This document shows positions 33,101 to 46,500 of a stretch of DNA of 64,000 bases, piece by piece. The DNA is from Volvox africanus (Eukaryota; Chlorophyta; Chlorophyceae; Chlamydomonadales; Volvocaceae). Position numbers and translations under genes: made by a program. The notes beneath the pieces are model-generated. The model saw nothing but the letters and a program-made list of their open reading frames with translations, was not told the DNA's origin and made no database searches. The stretch covers positions 2,046,001 to 2,110,000 of the forward strand of contig BSDZ01000021.1 in NCBI GenBank assembly GCA_030268105.1, in the 5' to 3' direction. Position 1 is the stretch's first letter. Each line of letters opens with the position of its first letter.

Positions 33101-36100
33101 ACCGTAGGTGAGGGGATGAGGAGGCACTGGGGCTGAAACTCGGTGTGCAAGCATCAGCCCCGGCCCAAAAGCGCGTGAAAGTAGATGGACAGGACAAGGT
33201 AAGATGGCAAAACACATTAAACGGGGGTATGGAGCCACAGGATCCTTGGACGTCTGACGCTAGGAACTGCAAGGGAGGGAGACGAAGGGGAAGCCGGGTG
33301 CGATGGTGCAGTTTGCTCAGGAGACCCTTCCGCTGCTGTCCTTGGACTTTGCCTTCGGAGAGAGCGGATGATATCGCTTGCTCTCCTGTGGCCTTAGAAG
33401 ACCCCTTTCATGTGCATGTCCATTTCCAGGCTTCGAGCCCGCGTCGGGCCGGCCTGTCATCACAGCCTAGGGAGTAGAGTGTTAGCTGCGCTGCGCACCA
33501 AACCGTTTGACCACCGGTTTGCTTCCCACCCAGGCGTAAGTTGATGAAGGCGGCCTCGAAGTACCGGCCGCCTCTGTACCCCATTCCGGGTGAGTGCTTC
33601 TGCACGCGGCTTTCTCTGGACTAGCCTCCTCTCGCAGCTCAGCCCTAAAAATGCACAAACCTGGCTGTGCTGCGCGGCCACGGAGGCGAGGCGCTACACA
33701 AGCTAGAACGGGGCAGCGCAGGATGGACCATCCGTCCCAGCGTATGTACCTTATTAATGCGGGGGACGACAGCAGGAGACTGACGAGACTGCTAGGGCAG
33801 GTCTAGGGTGTGCCAGGACCGCGCCTTTTCCGGTGGACGCAATATAGCCCTGGGCACGTTTGACTTTCACAGCTGCCCTAATACCTGCCGTCCGCCGCAC
33901 AGTCGTTACCGAAAGCACCCCTACGTAGCGGCTCCTGGGGGCCTGGCTGCCTTGATGCGTGTTTACAATGCCGCCTTGCCACGTTGCGCCCCATCTCTCT
34001 AGGTGAGCGGCTGGAGACCGTGACCACTCAGAAATCAAATTTTCTATCTCGGCTCATTGCAAGCAATCGGCAGCAGGCTGTTGGGGAGGCCAGAGAACAG
34101 AATCGTTGTGACTCCGCCATTGCCGGGTCAGATGGGGCCGCCGAAGCATTGCGCGACGAAGAGGCTGCCCTGGTGACGTCGCCATCCGGCGATGACCAGG
34201 TTGGCCCAGCTATCAGTGCGGCTCACACCGTTGTGGTGGCAGTGGCACCGTACAGTATAGCTGCGACAGTAGCTCCGGTCCCGTGGCAGGAGCAGGAGAC
34301 AGAGTGGTATCGACCTTGCGGTTTGGGAGGAGGGGGCCCCGTAGCCGAAGGCATGGAGACTCCCTTCGGCGCTGCAGCCTTACAGTTCAGCGCCGTCGCC
34401 TCCGGCAGCCCATCACCGGTGCCACCGTCGCCCCAGCCATCGGGTATGGAAGGCGGCGCTGCGGGCATCGCTCCCATGCAGCAGTTATATCAGCAGCTTG
34501 CACAGGGCACCGCCTCTACCGGAAGCGGCAGCAGCGTTGCCGCCAGCCTAGCAGCGCTTCAGCAACAGGTTGCGGCTTTGCAGCAAATGCGGATGGCTGT
34601 TAGCGGCGCCGCCGCCGCAGGGCCCACGTCCTTCACGTCGCCTCTGTCCGCCAGCGGAGCGGGCCTCCCAACCGCCTCAAACGGGCTCTTGTTGGGCGGA
34701 GCCGGGGTCTCAGCCACTTTCACGCCAATCCATGACATAGGCTCCGCGTCGACGGGGCCAGCACCAATGCCGGAACCAATAGACTTCGTGTCGGTTGGCC
34801 TGGGTCCAGGACCCGTAGGTCTCCCTGGGGGCCTGATGGGTGGCTCCAAGCCCACCTTCAACGTTGGCGGACTGGGCCAGACCAAGGTGCGTGCTCGCTT
34901 TCGCGGCTAGCTCGCTCTCGGTTTATGATCTCCACTTACAGATCATACATCCCTTTCTACCCCACTTCGCATTGCCCTCTCCCTCCTTAGCAGCCATACT
35001 TTTGGGATCCGAATTCCGGCTACACAACCCTGGCTTCTTGTATTCTCTAAGGGGCTGTCCCTTCCACGCTTTCTACCCCCAAGTCATGCCGCATCACCCC
35101 CAAATCACTTCATTTCTTGCCGTCCACGTTTTGTTGTTGCAGGTCACCACGATGCTGCGGTCCCCGGATGCGGCGTCAATGCATGGCGGGGAACCCCGCG
35201 ACGGGCCACCTGCCCGCGTTTCTAACCCTTCCATGGCGGGGCTTAACCGGGTGCCTTCCCTGGGAGGCTCAGTTGGGGAAGGTGCGTCTGACGCGCATGA
35301 GCACAGGCACACCGGCTGAATGACTCCTCAGCAGCAAAATCCAGAAGGGCAGATGTTGGCTTCATGGCTTGCCATGGCTATGAGAGCTGCATTGGGGCAT
35401 TGGCCGACTGGTGCGACCACAAAAGATACGGTGTGAATCCCAGCATTCTTAGGGCGTCTTCTTCTGCTTGCTCCCCTTACCTTGGCTGCGGGAGCAGGTG
35501 GCGAGATCCGGAACCGCATGCGTGGTGGTGGCGGCGACAACGTGGGGGGCACTGCTATACCGCGAGCCTCCACCCGGCGGCAGGTGACCAACGTGGGCGG
35601 CGGCCCGGGCGGTGAGCCAGAGCAGGCGGATGCCGTGGCGCAGGGTGCTGTGGACGAAGAGCCGCAACCGGATCGCACGCCCGCAGTCGTTCGGCACTAC
35701 AGGTAGGGGCCTTGGCTGTTCCCCATTCGGGCTCAACCACATGGTTGCAGCTGGTGGAAAACCTCGACAGAATTTTTAACTGTTGCAGTGGCACACAAGC
35801 TAATGCACTGAAGCACTCGGTTGTATTGGCCTTTCACATCTTCGTGCCAGCAGCTTATCCAAGGCCTCGGCTTCCGGCCACTGTTCCTTCGGACGTCATT
35901 AATGAACTTCTTGCACGTTCTCTAGGTGCTGAGCAGAACATGTTCTAGCGCCCTTGTCTGCGACCGGTTTAGGCCTGGCATATGCTGCAACAGTAACGGA
36001 CGCATTAACAACCCTACTATCCCAATCTGCATGTGGCTGCGCGTGATAGTCCATCCCGGCCCCCGGGCCCGTTCCCGTACCGTGCTGCGCACAGGACACT

Positions 36101-38408
36101 ACTGCACGCCTACCGCGGGTACCTGAAGCGCATGGTGCGAGACCCCATCCAGTTTGTGCACCTGTTCCACAACTGCGCTACGCTGGTGCACTTCATCATC
36201 TGGGCCACTTCCTTTGACGGCATAAACGGCTCCGCAACCCACAACGTGCGGTTGCTAGAGTTCGATGATGTGGTGGTTTCATTAATGGCCCTGAGCGGAT
36301 GGGGTAGCGTGCTCTACTACTCACGGGGACATCCGGTAGGTGAATTTCATCCGGTAGGGAACCGCGACGGCATGCTGTGGGGTTGATTCTGGGGTTGAAC
36401 CTAGGAGTCGGGTATGACGAGGGCGAGTACAAGGAGAAGTTGTAGTGCATTTATCTCGGTTGGTTCCAATGCCAGGGTCGATGGCTTTCAGCCTTAGGTG
36501 CACATGGACTAACCATGAGTTCATGCGGTCCCTGCATCTGCCTTGCGGTCTCTTCGTCTGCCTGTCTACAATATGTCTCTCTGTCATTGCATTGCATTAG
36601 AATGAGCAATGGAATTCTCGTAGGTTTTTACTTTACTACGCGAGCGCTGTGTGAGGTTCGAGCTAAATCGAACAAAAAAGAGGCCACGTCCTACGTATCG
36701 TAACGTGGTATCTGAGTTCAGAAACTAGAGTTAAGCAAACAGCCTCGGCTTAAATCTACTTGAGGAATGCCACTCCGAAAATGCCTAAGTTAGCACGGTT
36801 AATGAAATCAGCCAAAGTGTTAATACAAGAACGCCAACAACTAATTTATCAGCAAGAATATTACCAAAAAGTCGGAAACTTGACGAGTGCGTTTAAGGAC
36901 AGAATTTGCCTCGTTTCTGCCTTCCTGCCCTCTGACTGTCTGTCTGTCTGTCTGTCTCGACAATTTCCGGCCTACCCTGCTTATCCGCATGCAGGCCCTG
37001 GGTCAACTTATGGTCCTGGTGGAGAAGTGCTGGTGGGAGGTAGTTAAGTTCGTATGCATGTACCTCATTTTAAACATTGGCTTTACACTTGCCTTTTACG
37101 TATGCCGTAACGGAAGCACGAAAGTGGTGTTGGGGACTCTCACCTGGTTGGCTTCTGGGGACTTAAACCCCATGGCCAATATTGGCTACGGAATGATTCA
37201 AATGGTTCGCTTCATGTATGGCGAGGCTGACTTTGACGCAATCGCGGTGAGTCCCAAACATCGTGTCAAAACCGCCTTCGCCACAATGTACTTTCTACTG
37301 TACGTCGCGATGGTGCTACTTCTACTAAGCAACGTGATGGTTGCTATGATCATCCGGGTCTATTCCACGGGCTGGAGCGGTGCGGAGAAGCAGTGGCGAC
37401 TGCGCTGGGCCCAGTACGTCCTCAGGTGGGGACTGGAGAGGCTTCGTTGCTCACGGTTCTGCGGGGATGGTTGGGGTCGGGTTTTGCATGCGAGATTGTT
37501 AAGTCTATAAGTTGTATGTAGGATAGGGGAGTACATCACCCGTGGCCACTAACCTGGCAGTCCCTACCTTCCCCGGTGTTTCGGGGCACCCTCATCCAGT
37601 CTCCCATGCCGACTTCTCCGAAATCAGTGGTTTTCCCAGGTTCAGCACCCACCACCAGCATCCAGCGGAATCTGCCGAATCAACTAAGGCGTCAACTCCG
37701 CTACTGGTCAGCTCGCAGGTCACTTTAATTGGGGTCGTCACCGTCCATCGGCATGGGGGCACCCTGCCCTTAACTTTGGGACTTTGGCCCGCTCTCGGTC
37801 GGGGTAGAACCTGGAACTCCAGGGGCATATTAGTCGTGCCATAACAGTCGTGCCTGAACACTTGTCTATAAGTGTATGGGTGCATGGGTGTGTGGAACGC
37901 AATTGTTGTTAGGGAAGCTCTTGTTTCCCTGCTGCACAGCCGTGGTTTCCGGCACACCATGATTCTGGTTCTCGTGCCCTGGGCCACTGGTGTGGTCTTA
38001 GGAAGTGTCGCATTCGATGTGGAACTCTCGTCTGTGGTGCAGACGCTGCCTTCATTGCCAGTCGCAAAAGTTATCGGCGTTGGCCATTTCGGTGGAACAG
38101 TTATTATTGGCAGCTCGGCTTCCGCGATATCAACGCAACGCCTGAACTATGGGTAACCAACTCATCATGTGCTTGACCGATCCTTTCCCAGGGTGGAGGC
38201 TCGGGTGCCCATCCAGGTGCAGCAACGCTTCCGGCTCGGAGAGGTCTCTTACGATCCTGTATTACAGACCCGCGTATATAACCACGTATTTGAGGTGGTG
38301 GAGGAGCGGGAGAAGGAGGAAGAGCGGGATGCACAGGTCAAGGCGCTGGAGGCGGCCATTGACAAAATCCGCGGGTCCGGTTCCAAGCGCGAGACCAAGC
38401 GTGCGTAA
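30185..38408 (+). CDS. Ankyrin-repeat TRPV-like cation channel with large S2-S3 insertion
   Basis: Fourteen exons, all in phase: 30185-30331, 30554-30805, 31099-31283, 31652-31760, 32146-32421, 32647-32709, 32989-33107, 33534-33589, 34003-34886, 35143-35281, 35498-35702, 36095-36335, 36995-37425 and 38192-38408. They give 1107 residues. Residues 50-320 are ankyrin repeats with TRPV hallmarks ([44 protein letters not shown]). S1 is ~324-344 and S2 ~356-378. S3-S4 follow at ~828-885, S5-pore-S6 in the exon starting 36995 (pore region M-Y-G-E-A-D-F), then a TRP-like helix and a charged C-terminal coiled coil. Between S2 and S3 lie about 400 low-complexity Ala/Gly/Pro/Ser residues. Family members are Ca2+-permeable; some algal ones act in cilia, so a ciliary role is only an inference. 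The start codon is the least certain point. Confidence 0.85.
36737..36900 (+). other. AT-rich, coding-like island in a TRPV intron
   Basis: Inside the 36336-36994 intron, an AT-rich segment reads without stops as a Lys/Gln/Leu-rich peptide using almost only A/T-ending codons (AAA, TTA, CAA). This is unlike the surrounding nuclear exons. Organelle-derived DNA is one explanation. No gene was identified, and it is outside the spliced channel frame. Confidence 0.3.
36933..36957. repeat. CTGT microsatellite in TRPV intron
   Basis: About six CTGT units run into CTCGAC, followed by a pyrimidine-rich stretch before the 3' splice site at 36994. They may form part of its polypyrimidine tract. Confidence 0.7.
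37519..37863 (+). mobile_element. SINE-like element, copy B, in the last TRPV intron
   Basis: Nearly identical to 29331-29677 but inverted. It starts TAGGATAGG and ends CCTGAACACTT. A ~15-bp duplication flanks it (GTCTATAAG-TTGTATG at 37503-37518 and GTCTATAAGTGTATG at 37864-37878, one T differing). It lies inside the intron 37426-38191, so splicing should remove it. The separate duplication at each copy shows two independent insertions rather than one segmental duplication. Confidence 0.65.
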
Positions 38409-40537
38409 TGATTACCTAGCACCGTCTCCTTACGTGTCAGGTCTCCAGCACCAGGTATTTTGACGTAACAACGCGGCATATCTGCATGGGCGTATGGGAT
38501 GTTTGGCAAGGCGTCTGCGCGGACCAGGTAACGATGACGATGAATCTGACACCAGCCATCGGACGCATCTGATCTGGGGGGCGCCTTGTTTCTTATGGTA
38601 GGCATGCAGTACCTGAGAAGCCCAAGGGCCGAGACGTGCGGCGGCCCGGCTGTCCGCGCCCTGTTATCCCGAAGCGAGGCACGAGGAGCTACCTTACCCT
38701 TCGGGACCTTCGGCACAGGGAGAGCAGGTCTGGCCGCACAGCGTCTGCCGTTTGCTGTGTCAGACTTGCTGAGGGACGACGTCTGAATTTGTCTTGACTG
38801 GGCCCCAGTAGGGACTTCTGCCTCACGATTGGCAAAAACATGGTGATCTCATTGAAGTCGTCGTCGTCGTCGTTGCCTGCAAGTGCGTAAATGGTATGGG
38901 GACTGCATAGCGGTACTTGGGCAAAACGCCGTAGTGACGTTGCGTATATGCTTAAGGTGTTTTGTGAATACGATCGGCGTCTTGCTTGCGCGCGGCTCTG
39001 GACCAATTAACAATGGCGTGTCTGTTTGCTGGAGGAACGGCACTTACAAAGCCATAACAGCTGCATTTTGAATTTGTGTTCGATGGCAGTGGTTCATGCA
39101 CGAGTATGCAAACGGGGTGAAAGGAGCGTGAATTAAGTTGCCGACCTGCAAAATGCGTGCTGCGGGGCCGGGTGTAAGGCAGGAGATGGAGGACGGACGG
39201 ACGGGCGTCGCCTTGCCCCTTCGCTTACGATTTTTGTTGCACGAGGTTGCTGCCGCCGGGGCCAGCGTTGATGCGGCTGCAGCCTCTTCCGTATGAGGTC
39301 ACGCACCCTGGCTTGGTCAGCTGTTTTGTATCACCGCATGGTCGCTCGCACCAAACTGTAGGGGTTACGGCGTTTGCAATGTAAGGGATGAACGCCTTAT
39401 GGGTTCTTGTGTCATGCATCTCTAAAAGGATTGGGATCCATTTCCAAAAGCTACAGTGTTGAAGTGTGAGAATGTGAGATGTGTTGGAAAGGGTGCACGA
39501 GGACGAGATTGCTCAACTGTTATTGGCTATGAAGGTGTATGTAGCTGCGCATGAACCACTCGTCACGGTGCAGAGATTTTAGGCACGCTTGTATATGCCT
39601 GTCTCTTTGGGCGGTTTTCTCGAGCTTGGCTTGTGCTGCTGGCCACGCCCAACGTGTGCACCCAATATCCATCGCCTTATGGCTCGACATTTTTTGTGTG
39701 TGGCGCCGCAACTTGGTGCGCACAGTAGTTCTCTAATGTGCAGCATGGGCACAGATAAACAAGGTTACAAGTCCATTTTAGGGCGGTCGGAAAGTTATTA
39801 TGGCTTGGGAGGGGCAGGATTGAGTTGAGGCCCGCGGCTCGTAGGGTCTTGTTGCATGCGTGCCGGTCAACTATGCCGGGTGGCATAATTATTCCTGGTG
39901 GAGCGGCTGGCATGCTGGTATTATGGTGCAATCAAATAGGTACGCACTATGTATTGACTAAATGCCCTTGCCTGCACCATCATCTCGTGATTTCGAGCGG
40001 CCTCACTGCACGGTGAGACCTTTGGCATCCTCTGGTTTCGATGCATTCGAATTCTACGGATCTTTGTGGGACACAGACACCACGGTACCATGCCGTATCT
40101 CGTCCCCTTCGAGTGATTTTCTTGATATAAATGATACTCGTTTCGCTCAGCCGCAGTGTTCCCCCATTATTTCTGGGTGCATAACCTTGGGGGACAGGAG
40201 CTGAGCTTGAAAGCCAGGGTACGGCGCTTTGCTAAGCGATGCATATAAGTCAGCCCATGAACAGCTTAAAAAATTATAGCTTAGCATTTCCAGATACCTG
40301 GAGAAGTGTAGTGTGGAGATCTGTGCGCGCAAAGTCCTCAGTGTGGTGGTTACGTACGGAATAATGAATTATAGTCCCGAACAACGCATCAACTAATCTC
40401 TGGAAGCCATACTTGTGCTACCGAGTCTATGATAATGATTGCTGTAGGGCCCGCCGTGTATTTGGTTGCTGAACAATGACAATTAACGTATTTCTGTAGA
40501 TTTGCCCTAACAGCAGGACCAAAGACACAGCCTGAAC
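38409..40537. other. Intergenic between the TRPV-like gene and IFT140
   Basis: No exon recognised on either strand. It has a short GTC repeat (38859-38873) and a TGTAA at 39170 that might end the channel's 3' UTR. The last few hundred bases before 40538 should contain the IFT140 promoter; no ciliary-gene consensus was identified. Confidence 0.4.
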
Positions 40538-43500
40538 ATGGAAATTTATTATACAACTAAGATTGCTGGGCGAGCAGGAGTTATAGCTGGATGGTCAAAG
40601 GCGAGCACATGCGGGTGCTTCGAAGTCGCACAGCGTTCATTACCATTTGCATGTTTAACTTGAGTATCTGATGATTCACAGGCGCCTGGATATCCTTCGT
40701 ACTTAGCGGTGGCTCTCAGCCCGAACGCAGTCGGCATTTATAATGAAGAGGTGCGCAAGATGTAAACATCGGGTGTAAGTCCGGCATTTACTTGAACAAT
40801 TTGCACAAAACATATAACAGGGCCGGCCCCTCGATCCAAACAATGAGGCAAACATCAAGAATGTCCGCGGGACAGAGTGTGCGAAATTGGCATGGCACCC
40901 CTTGCTACCGCTGCTTGCTATCGGATGGAAGGACGGTGAGTGTAAGCCGGGGAAAAGCATGTCGCCGTAAACTAATTTCCCCCTACCTTCCGCCGACGTT
41001 CCGGCTAGAGGAGGTAGAGATCATTTATACCGCGTGACGCTCTCGCCTTGCGCTAAATATATGGGTTTTAACAGCGGCTGCTTGACCGTTATGCTCAGGC
41101 CCTGGCAATTGCCACTCAGCTTAAACATCCGGCCTAGCCTGGGGGCTTTCCAACCCACGAAGAAGTGAAGGTTCCCCAACGGTCTATCTCCCCAGCCCGC
41201 AAACGGGCGGCATACATCACGTACATGACTCCATGAACCTTGGCGCACCTTGAATACCAAACCGCGCTCACCGTTGGGCTGTCCACGTGATAGGTGCCAT
41301 ATCCTTCTGGAACGCGGAGGAACGCAAGCTGGAGGAGGACAGCAAAATCCACCGAAACACAATTAGCAGCATGACATGGACCAGCAGCGGTGATCGGCTT
41401 ATCACTGGTGACGAGAACGGCCGAGTAAGCATCGCTTTAGGCCGAACTTCCTGGTCGGGTAGCACTTTCCTGCGAAACCATGGTCGTCCTGCCGCCACCA
41501 GGGTGGCATTGCCAGGGGGCATTGGTATCCATCCCGCAGCTCGGCACGTTCTGCGCAGCAGCCTGAGACATCGGCTTACAAAGGGCTGGGACTGAACGGG
41601 GACATAGCTGACCAGGTTTACCTGGAACAAGCTGCTGACTGACGGAGATGAACCCCTTGTCAACGGTTCCGCTCCAGGGTCCGGCAGTTGACAAAAGCCA
41701 TGCTTACGTGGCAAAGAATATAGTCTGTGCGTGCCTTCAGATAGCCAGTCTATTGGACCTGCGGCACCTGGTTGAGGGCTGCTTAAAAATTGCATCAAAT
41801 TGGTGGAAATTTCAAGCATGGATCGCCTCGGTCCAGCAGTTGCCTGTACAAGCTGAAGGGAAATTAATAGCAACGAAGCATAGAATGTCACCGAAAGGCG
41901 GGTTTCTGGATCCAGGCGGTGTAGCACATCTGGAACCCACTTTAGTGACCACACCGTTCGCGCTGAATGTTGTGCCAGTGCCCAGCCCGTGCCACAAGCC
42001 TAGGCCCAACACAAATATAGCTGCAGCATATCGCGTTGCCTTCGTTTCTGTCCAACGTTCTGCTCTGTTCCGACCGGGCGGCCGCAGATATCCATGTGGA
42101 AAACAGATCGCCTGCTGCGGCCCATTCATGTAGTGGCGTATGACGAGCCGGGCGCCGTTATCCGACACATCGTGGTGGGCCTCCCAGAGGAGGTTCCGGA
42201 AACTAACAGTCAGGTGAACTGCAAGCTACTGGAATGATAGACGACAGGAAGGTAGTAAGACGAGTATTGGAATACACAAGTGTGCATGTGAGAAAGTCAA
42301 TCCTTGCCGCTCCCAGAGGAATAAAGGCGGCTGGCATTTGCGCAGGGTCTTCACAGCAGTATTCATGCTGGGGGAATAGAGGGGCGCTATCCGGGGATTC
42401 GCCATCGCAGTTGCAGCCGCCTTTTCATAAGTGGTGCCTCGGGGGCAAAACACGCCGTTGGCGTGACTCGCGCAGGTCTTGGTGGCTTTCTATGTGGCGG
42501 ATGGCACCGAGCGAGCAACCGTCAAGTGGTGTAACGACCAGGGCTACAGTGGGGTAGTACAGGTACGATAGGGCAGCTGCGCGTCGGAATGGGTTCAACT
42601 CCTCTTCCGCTACCGCATCCCGAGCGGCAAGGGGCCTTCCGGGCCCTTGGTAGGACGGTAATCTTTAATAGACTAGATAAAATGTCCTTGATCGAAATGT
42701 AATCTCATGCTTGGGGTTGACTCAAGACATCAGAACTTTGTGGCGAGCGTAGCGATAGTGTATCTCACGAACCATACGGCCCTGCGTTCCCTCCCTCCCG
42801 CCCTTCCGCCCGTCCCGAGCTTTTTTGCTGCCAGTTTGGCTCAGATGTAGCCGTGCTGCAGTCTCAAGCTCTGTGTGCTGTCCATCGCAGCACCGCAGGG
42901 CTGTGTGTACCTCTACATCCGTCGTGGTTCCTCCCCGCCAAGTGCTGTGTTCTTCGAAACCCCCGTCCCGCATGGATAGTGCTTTCCCGCGCACACAGCA
43001 TCGCCTCCGGTGAAAAATAATCTTCAACCTCCCTTCCCCCTCTCCAGGAAATGGGTGAGTCTATCCACTCACTGGTGCATTATCCGGAGCGCGACCAGCT
43101 ACTGGTCATCGGGGCTTCCTGCACCCTAAACGTGCTGGCGCGTGATGAGCAGCTGGGTGCTTGGGCCACCACCTCGAAAATGAAGTTCGCCACGGGCACG
43201 GGCGAGGCCGCCTCAGGGACAGGGCTACAGGTGGGACAGGCGCAGGATTGGCGCGGATTCTAGCGTGGCTCCGGGCTCGCCTTCCTTGCCAGGAAAGCGG
43301 GGTGCCCTTGCTTGCTGGGTCATAAGTGGCGATGAGATGGGAAGGGTTGCATTTCTTGGGCGCTGCAGCCAACTGGAGATGCCTTGGGAGCGGACTAAGG
43401 GACAGGGTCGGGCGCCGGCGCAGGACAATGGGGCGGACGGTCGTGGCAAGTAGGTAAAGAATTGAAGTGCCAGGTACGCGTTAACTGCGCGTGGCTTATT

Positions 43501-46500
43501 CCTCGGTTACATGATGCCCCGTCGCTCGCCAGCCCAGTTTGGGACCGCATCCAACAGCGTTAATTCATCGTCATGGTGGCCCTTAAAAGCTATCACTCGC
43601 TTTGCTACGGTTACAGGTAGCATGGGCGGGCAATCACACCCTTGCCTCTGCCAGCGAAAAGGACAACGTGGTCCGCATGTACAATTTCGACACGGAGGAC
43701 AACTACGTGCTCAACTTGGAGCAGGACTCGGGGCTGGTCAGCAGGGTAGTGTGTCTGGCGTTTGACCAGAGGTGCGCTGCGTAAATCACACCCGCCATTT
43801 CTGCCCTTAATGGAAGTAAGCCCTTGCGAAGCAGAGGCTCTTGTCTTGTCCTGCTGTTCGCTGGGTTCTACACACAGCGGCTGAGATCGTTCTGACGAGG
43901 CGGCAACTCACGAACTGCATCCGTCGCCACATTTCATCTTCTGGGGTATAGGAATATGCTCCCCATAAAACATGTAGGATCGGGTGCGCAGCACCTTGTT
44001 TCGTTCGTCATTCGTTTGATCTGCATGCTACGGTTGCGGCCACACTCTTCCCCACACACATACATCATGTATCAAACCCAACCTTTCCTTTTCCGCCCGG
44101 CCCGTTTTTCCTTGAAATCCACCCCCCTGGTCCCCCATTCATTAGGTACCACCTGTTGGCCGTGGGAACCACGGACGGCCGTGTGATGATGTACAAGTAC
44201 AATGAGCCGTCGGAGCGTTCGGAGCCAGTGCTGGAACTGGCCAAGTGCTGGGAGATGCAGCCTGCCTTCTTTGTGAGTACGCACGTTTGTTTGGGCCCGG
44301 AGGACTTGCGGCTAGACAGGGGCGGAAGTTAGCCTTGAATAGTCTATTCAGCGGATGCCGCTTCCCGCTCGGCGGTATTTGAGTGTTCTAAATCAGAGCG
44401 TTGTGGGGTTTCCCACGCGATTTATTACACCTTGGCTGAGGCACTACCGTTCATCTGCTGCTGACGCTGCTCTAATGGCAGTGTGCTGATGCGACCGCTG
44501 CTTCTCATACTTTGCGTCCCCGCCCCATTCCAACGGCTGTGTTCTCCACCCCGTCCTGGCAGGTGGGGAACCGGGCGCTCTCCATGGAGTGGGGCCCGTT
44601 CCCGCGGCTCATGGTGGTGGCTTGCAGCGACGCCATCAACGTTTGCCGGAAAACCATGCTCAGCTATAAATACCGCGACGGAGTCGCTATCATGCAGGCA
44701 AGCAAGCAAGACGGACGGCGAATAGGAAGAGATCAGTTTTGCGTTCCTGTAAGCCGCGTCGATTACAATCCTCATTACTATATTTCCTCGGATTCACGAG
44801 CTCACACCCGCACTATCTTCCCATACCACCAGCAGCATCACTACTGTCAAGTATGGGCGAGACATGCGGCCCTCTCCACACTCTTTTTACTTAATTCTAA
44901 ATCACTGCTCCCGTCCGCTGTACAGGTTGCCGTTGACCGCGTGGTGCTGGAGAACATGGAGCTAGAGCCGCAGCGACCCCCTGGTCGGCTTCAGCTGCAG
45001 GTAAGGGGAGAGGCCGCGGCGTCGCCTGAATTTAGCATTGGAGATGTGCCAGTGATCCTAGGGCCCCCTGGAGCGCCCTGGTTGTTTTGCATGTGACAAC
45101 GGTTTTGCGACCCCATGTGCCCGAATGTGGGTTAGGTAACTTCCGGTGGTCTTGGGCCTTGCTCTAATGGTCGGTTAACACGACTATGCCTCTTCACCTC
45201 TCATCCATACACGCACAGGATATGCAACTGCTGGGTCTGGATCTCAGCAAGGGTTTGCTGCTGGTGTGGGACGGAGAGCGCGCCGAGGTAAGGGTTGGTT
45301 GGTGAAATGGACTTGGAGCGTCTTGCCCCCTGATCTTCCCAGGTACGAGGAGTGCGAAGAAAGCGCGCTACCTTGGCTGAGGAGGCCTTACGACAACCGT
45401 CGTTCTGCCGGGGTCAAGGGCGGGGCTGTCAGTTTGGGTGGCTTTCTTACTCGTAAGCGGACCTGACGACCTCCCTGTCCTCGCCCTTGGTCCCCTTCCT
45501 ACAGCCGATCTGCCTTGGAGACTCCAACAAAAAGTATATCTGTATATATACCTGTTGCCAATTCCTAATGCAGGTGTATAAGGTGACAGAGGCCAACGAT
45601 ATCATGGCGGCTTCCCAGTTTGAGACAAGCAGCCGCTGCATGGCCATCAATAATGACTCCATCTACCGCGCAGCAGAGAACAAGCTGGAAGTGGTCAACA
45701 TGGCGGGTACGGAGGGGGAGGACTGGAAAGCTTTTCCGATGCTGTAAAAGTTTGTCAACTAGTTGCGGGCTGGACGGGGCCAGGTGGGCTCATGAAGAAA
45801 GCGTTCCTGATTGGCAGGGCTGACGGAAACATGCACGAACCGAGTAAAAGTCAGCACGGCGTTTGCATACTGAATGTTTAAGACAAGCGCTGCCCATGGA
45901 GGGATTTACCCTTTGGCCCGCGGGAGTCGCGGATGCAGAAGCCTGACACATAGAACTTCATCAGCGTGTGCCCGTGCAACGTGTCAGTTCGCTGCGCACT
46001 CGTACTAGCCTATCTGCATTACCGCCTGACCGGTGTCCGCTTGCTCCCCTAGGCACGGTCAAGCAGACCATCATGTTTGACGATAACCACGGGTCACCCG
46101 CCTTCATGGATGTGGCCCGGGACTTCCTCGTCACCATTACCAACCTTAACTTCGTCCGCATCTTCAAGGTGGCGGGCCGTGAGGCAAAACCACACGCCGG
46201 ACCAGGTAATTGGGGACGTTCCGGTGGCAAACATCGGTAATTTTCGTCGTTGAGCATTTCACGGGCTATCGGAGGATGATAGGGACCGGGCATGTGTGTT
46301 TACCGCATTCTGTAACACTTATCTCGGTTCCTCCATGTTCAATACGTGACCCCTACCCCAAACTTATCGTCGCTCACTGCGCAGCGCCCCTTTGTCCGGC
46401 GGAGCTTAAGGGCTGGAAGGTCATATCAGCGAAGGTCAACGGCACCGGCAGTATGGTGGCGGCGCTGCTGGTGGGCCCCGAGCCCGCGCGTGCGGTGCGG

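Noticed and set aside
37244..37253. GCGGTGAGTC, a donor-like site in the channel's pore exon
   Set aside because: The frame continues straight into a convincing S6 helix and no acceptor lies close enough to restore it.
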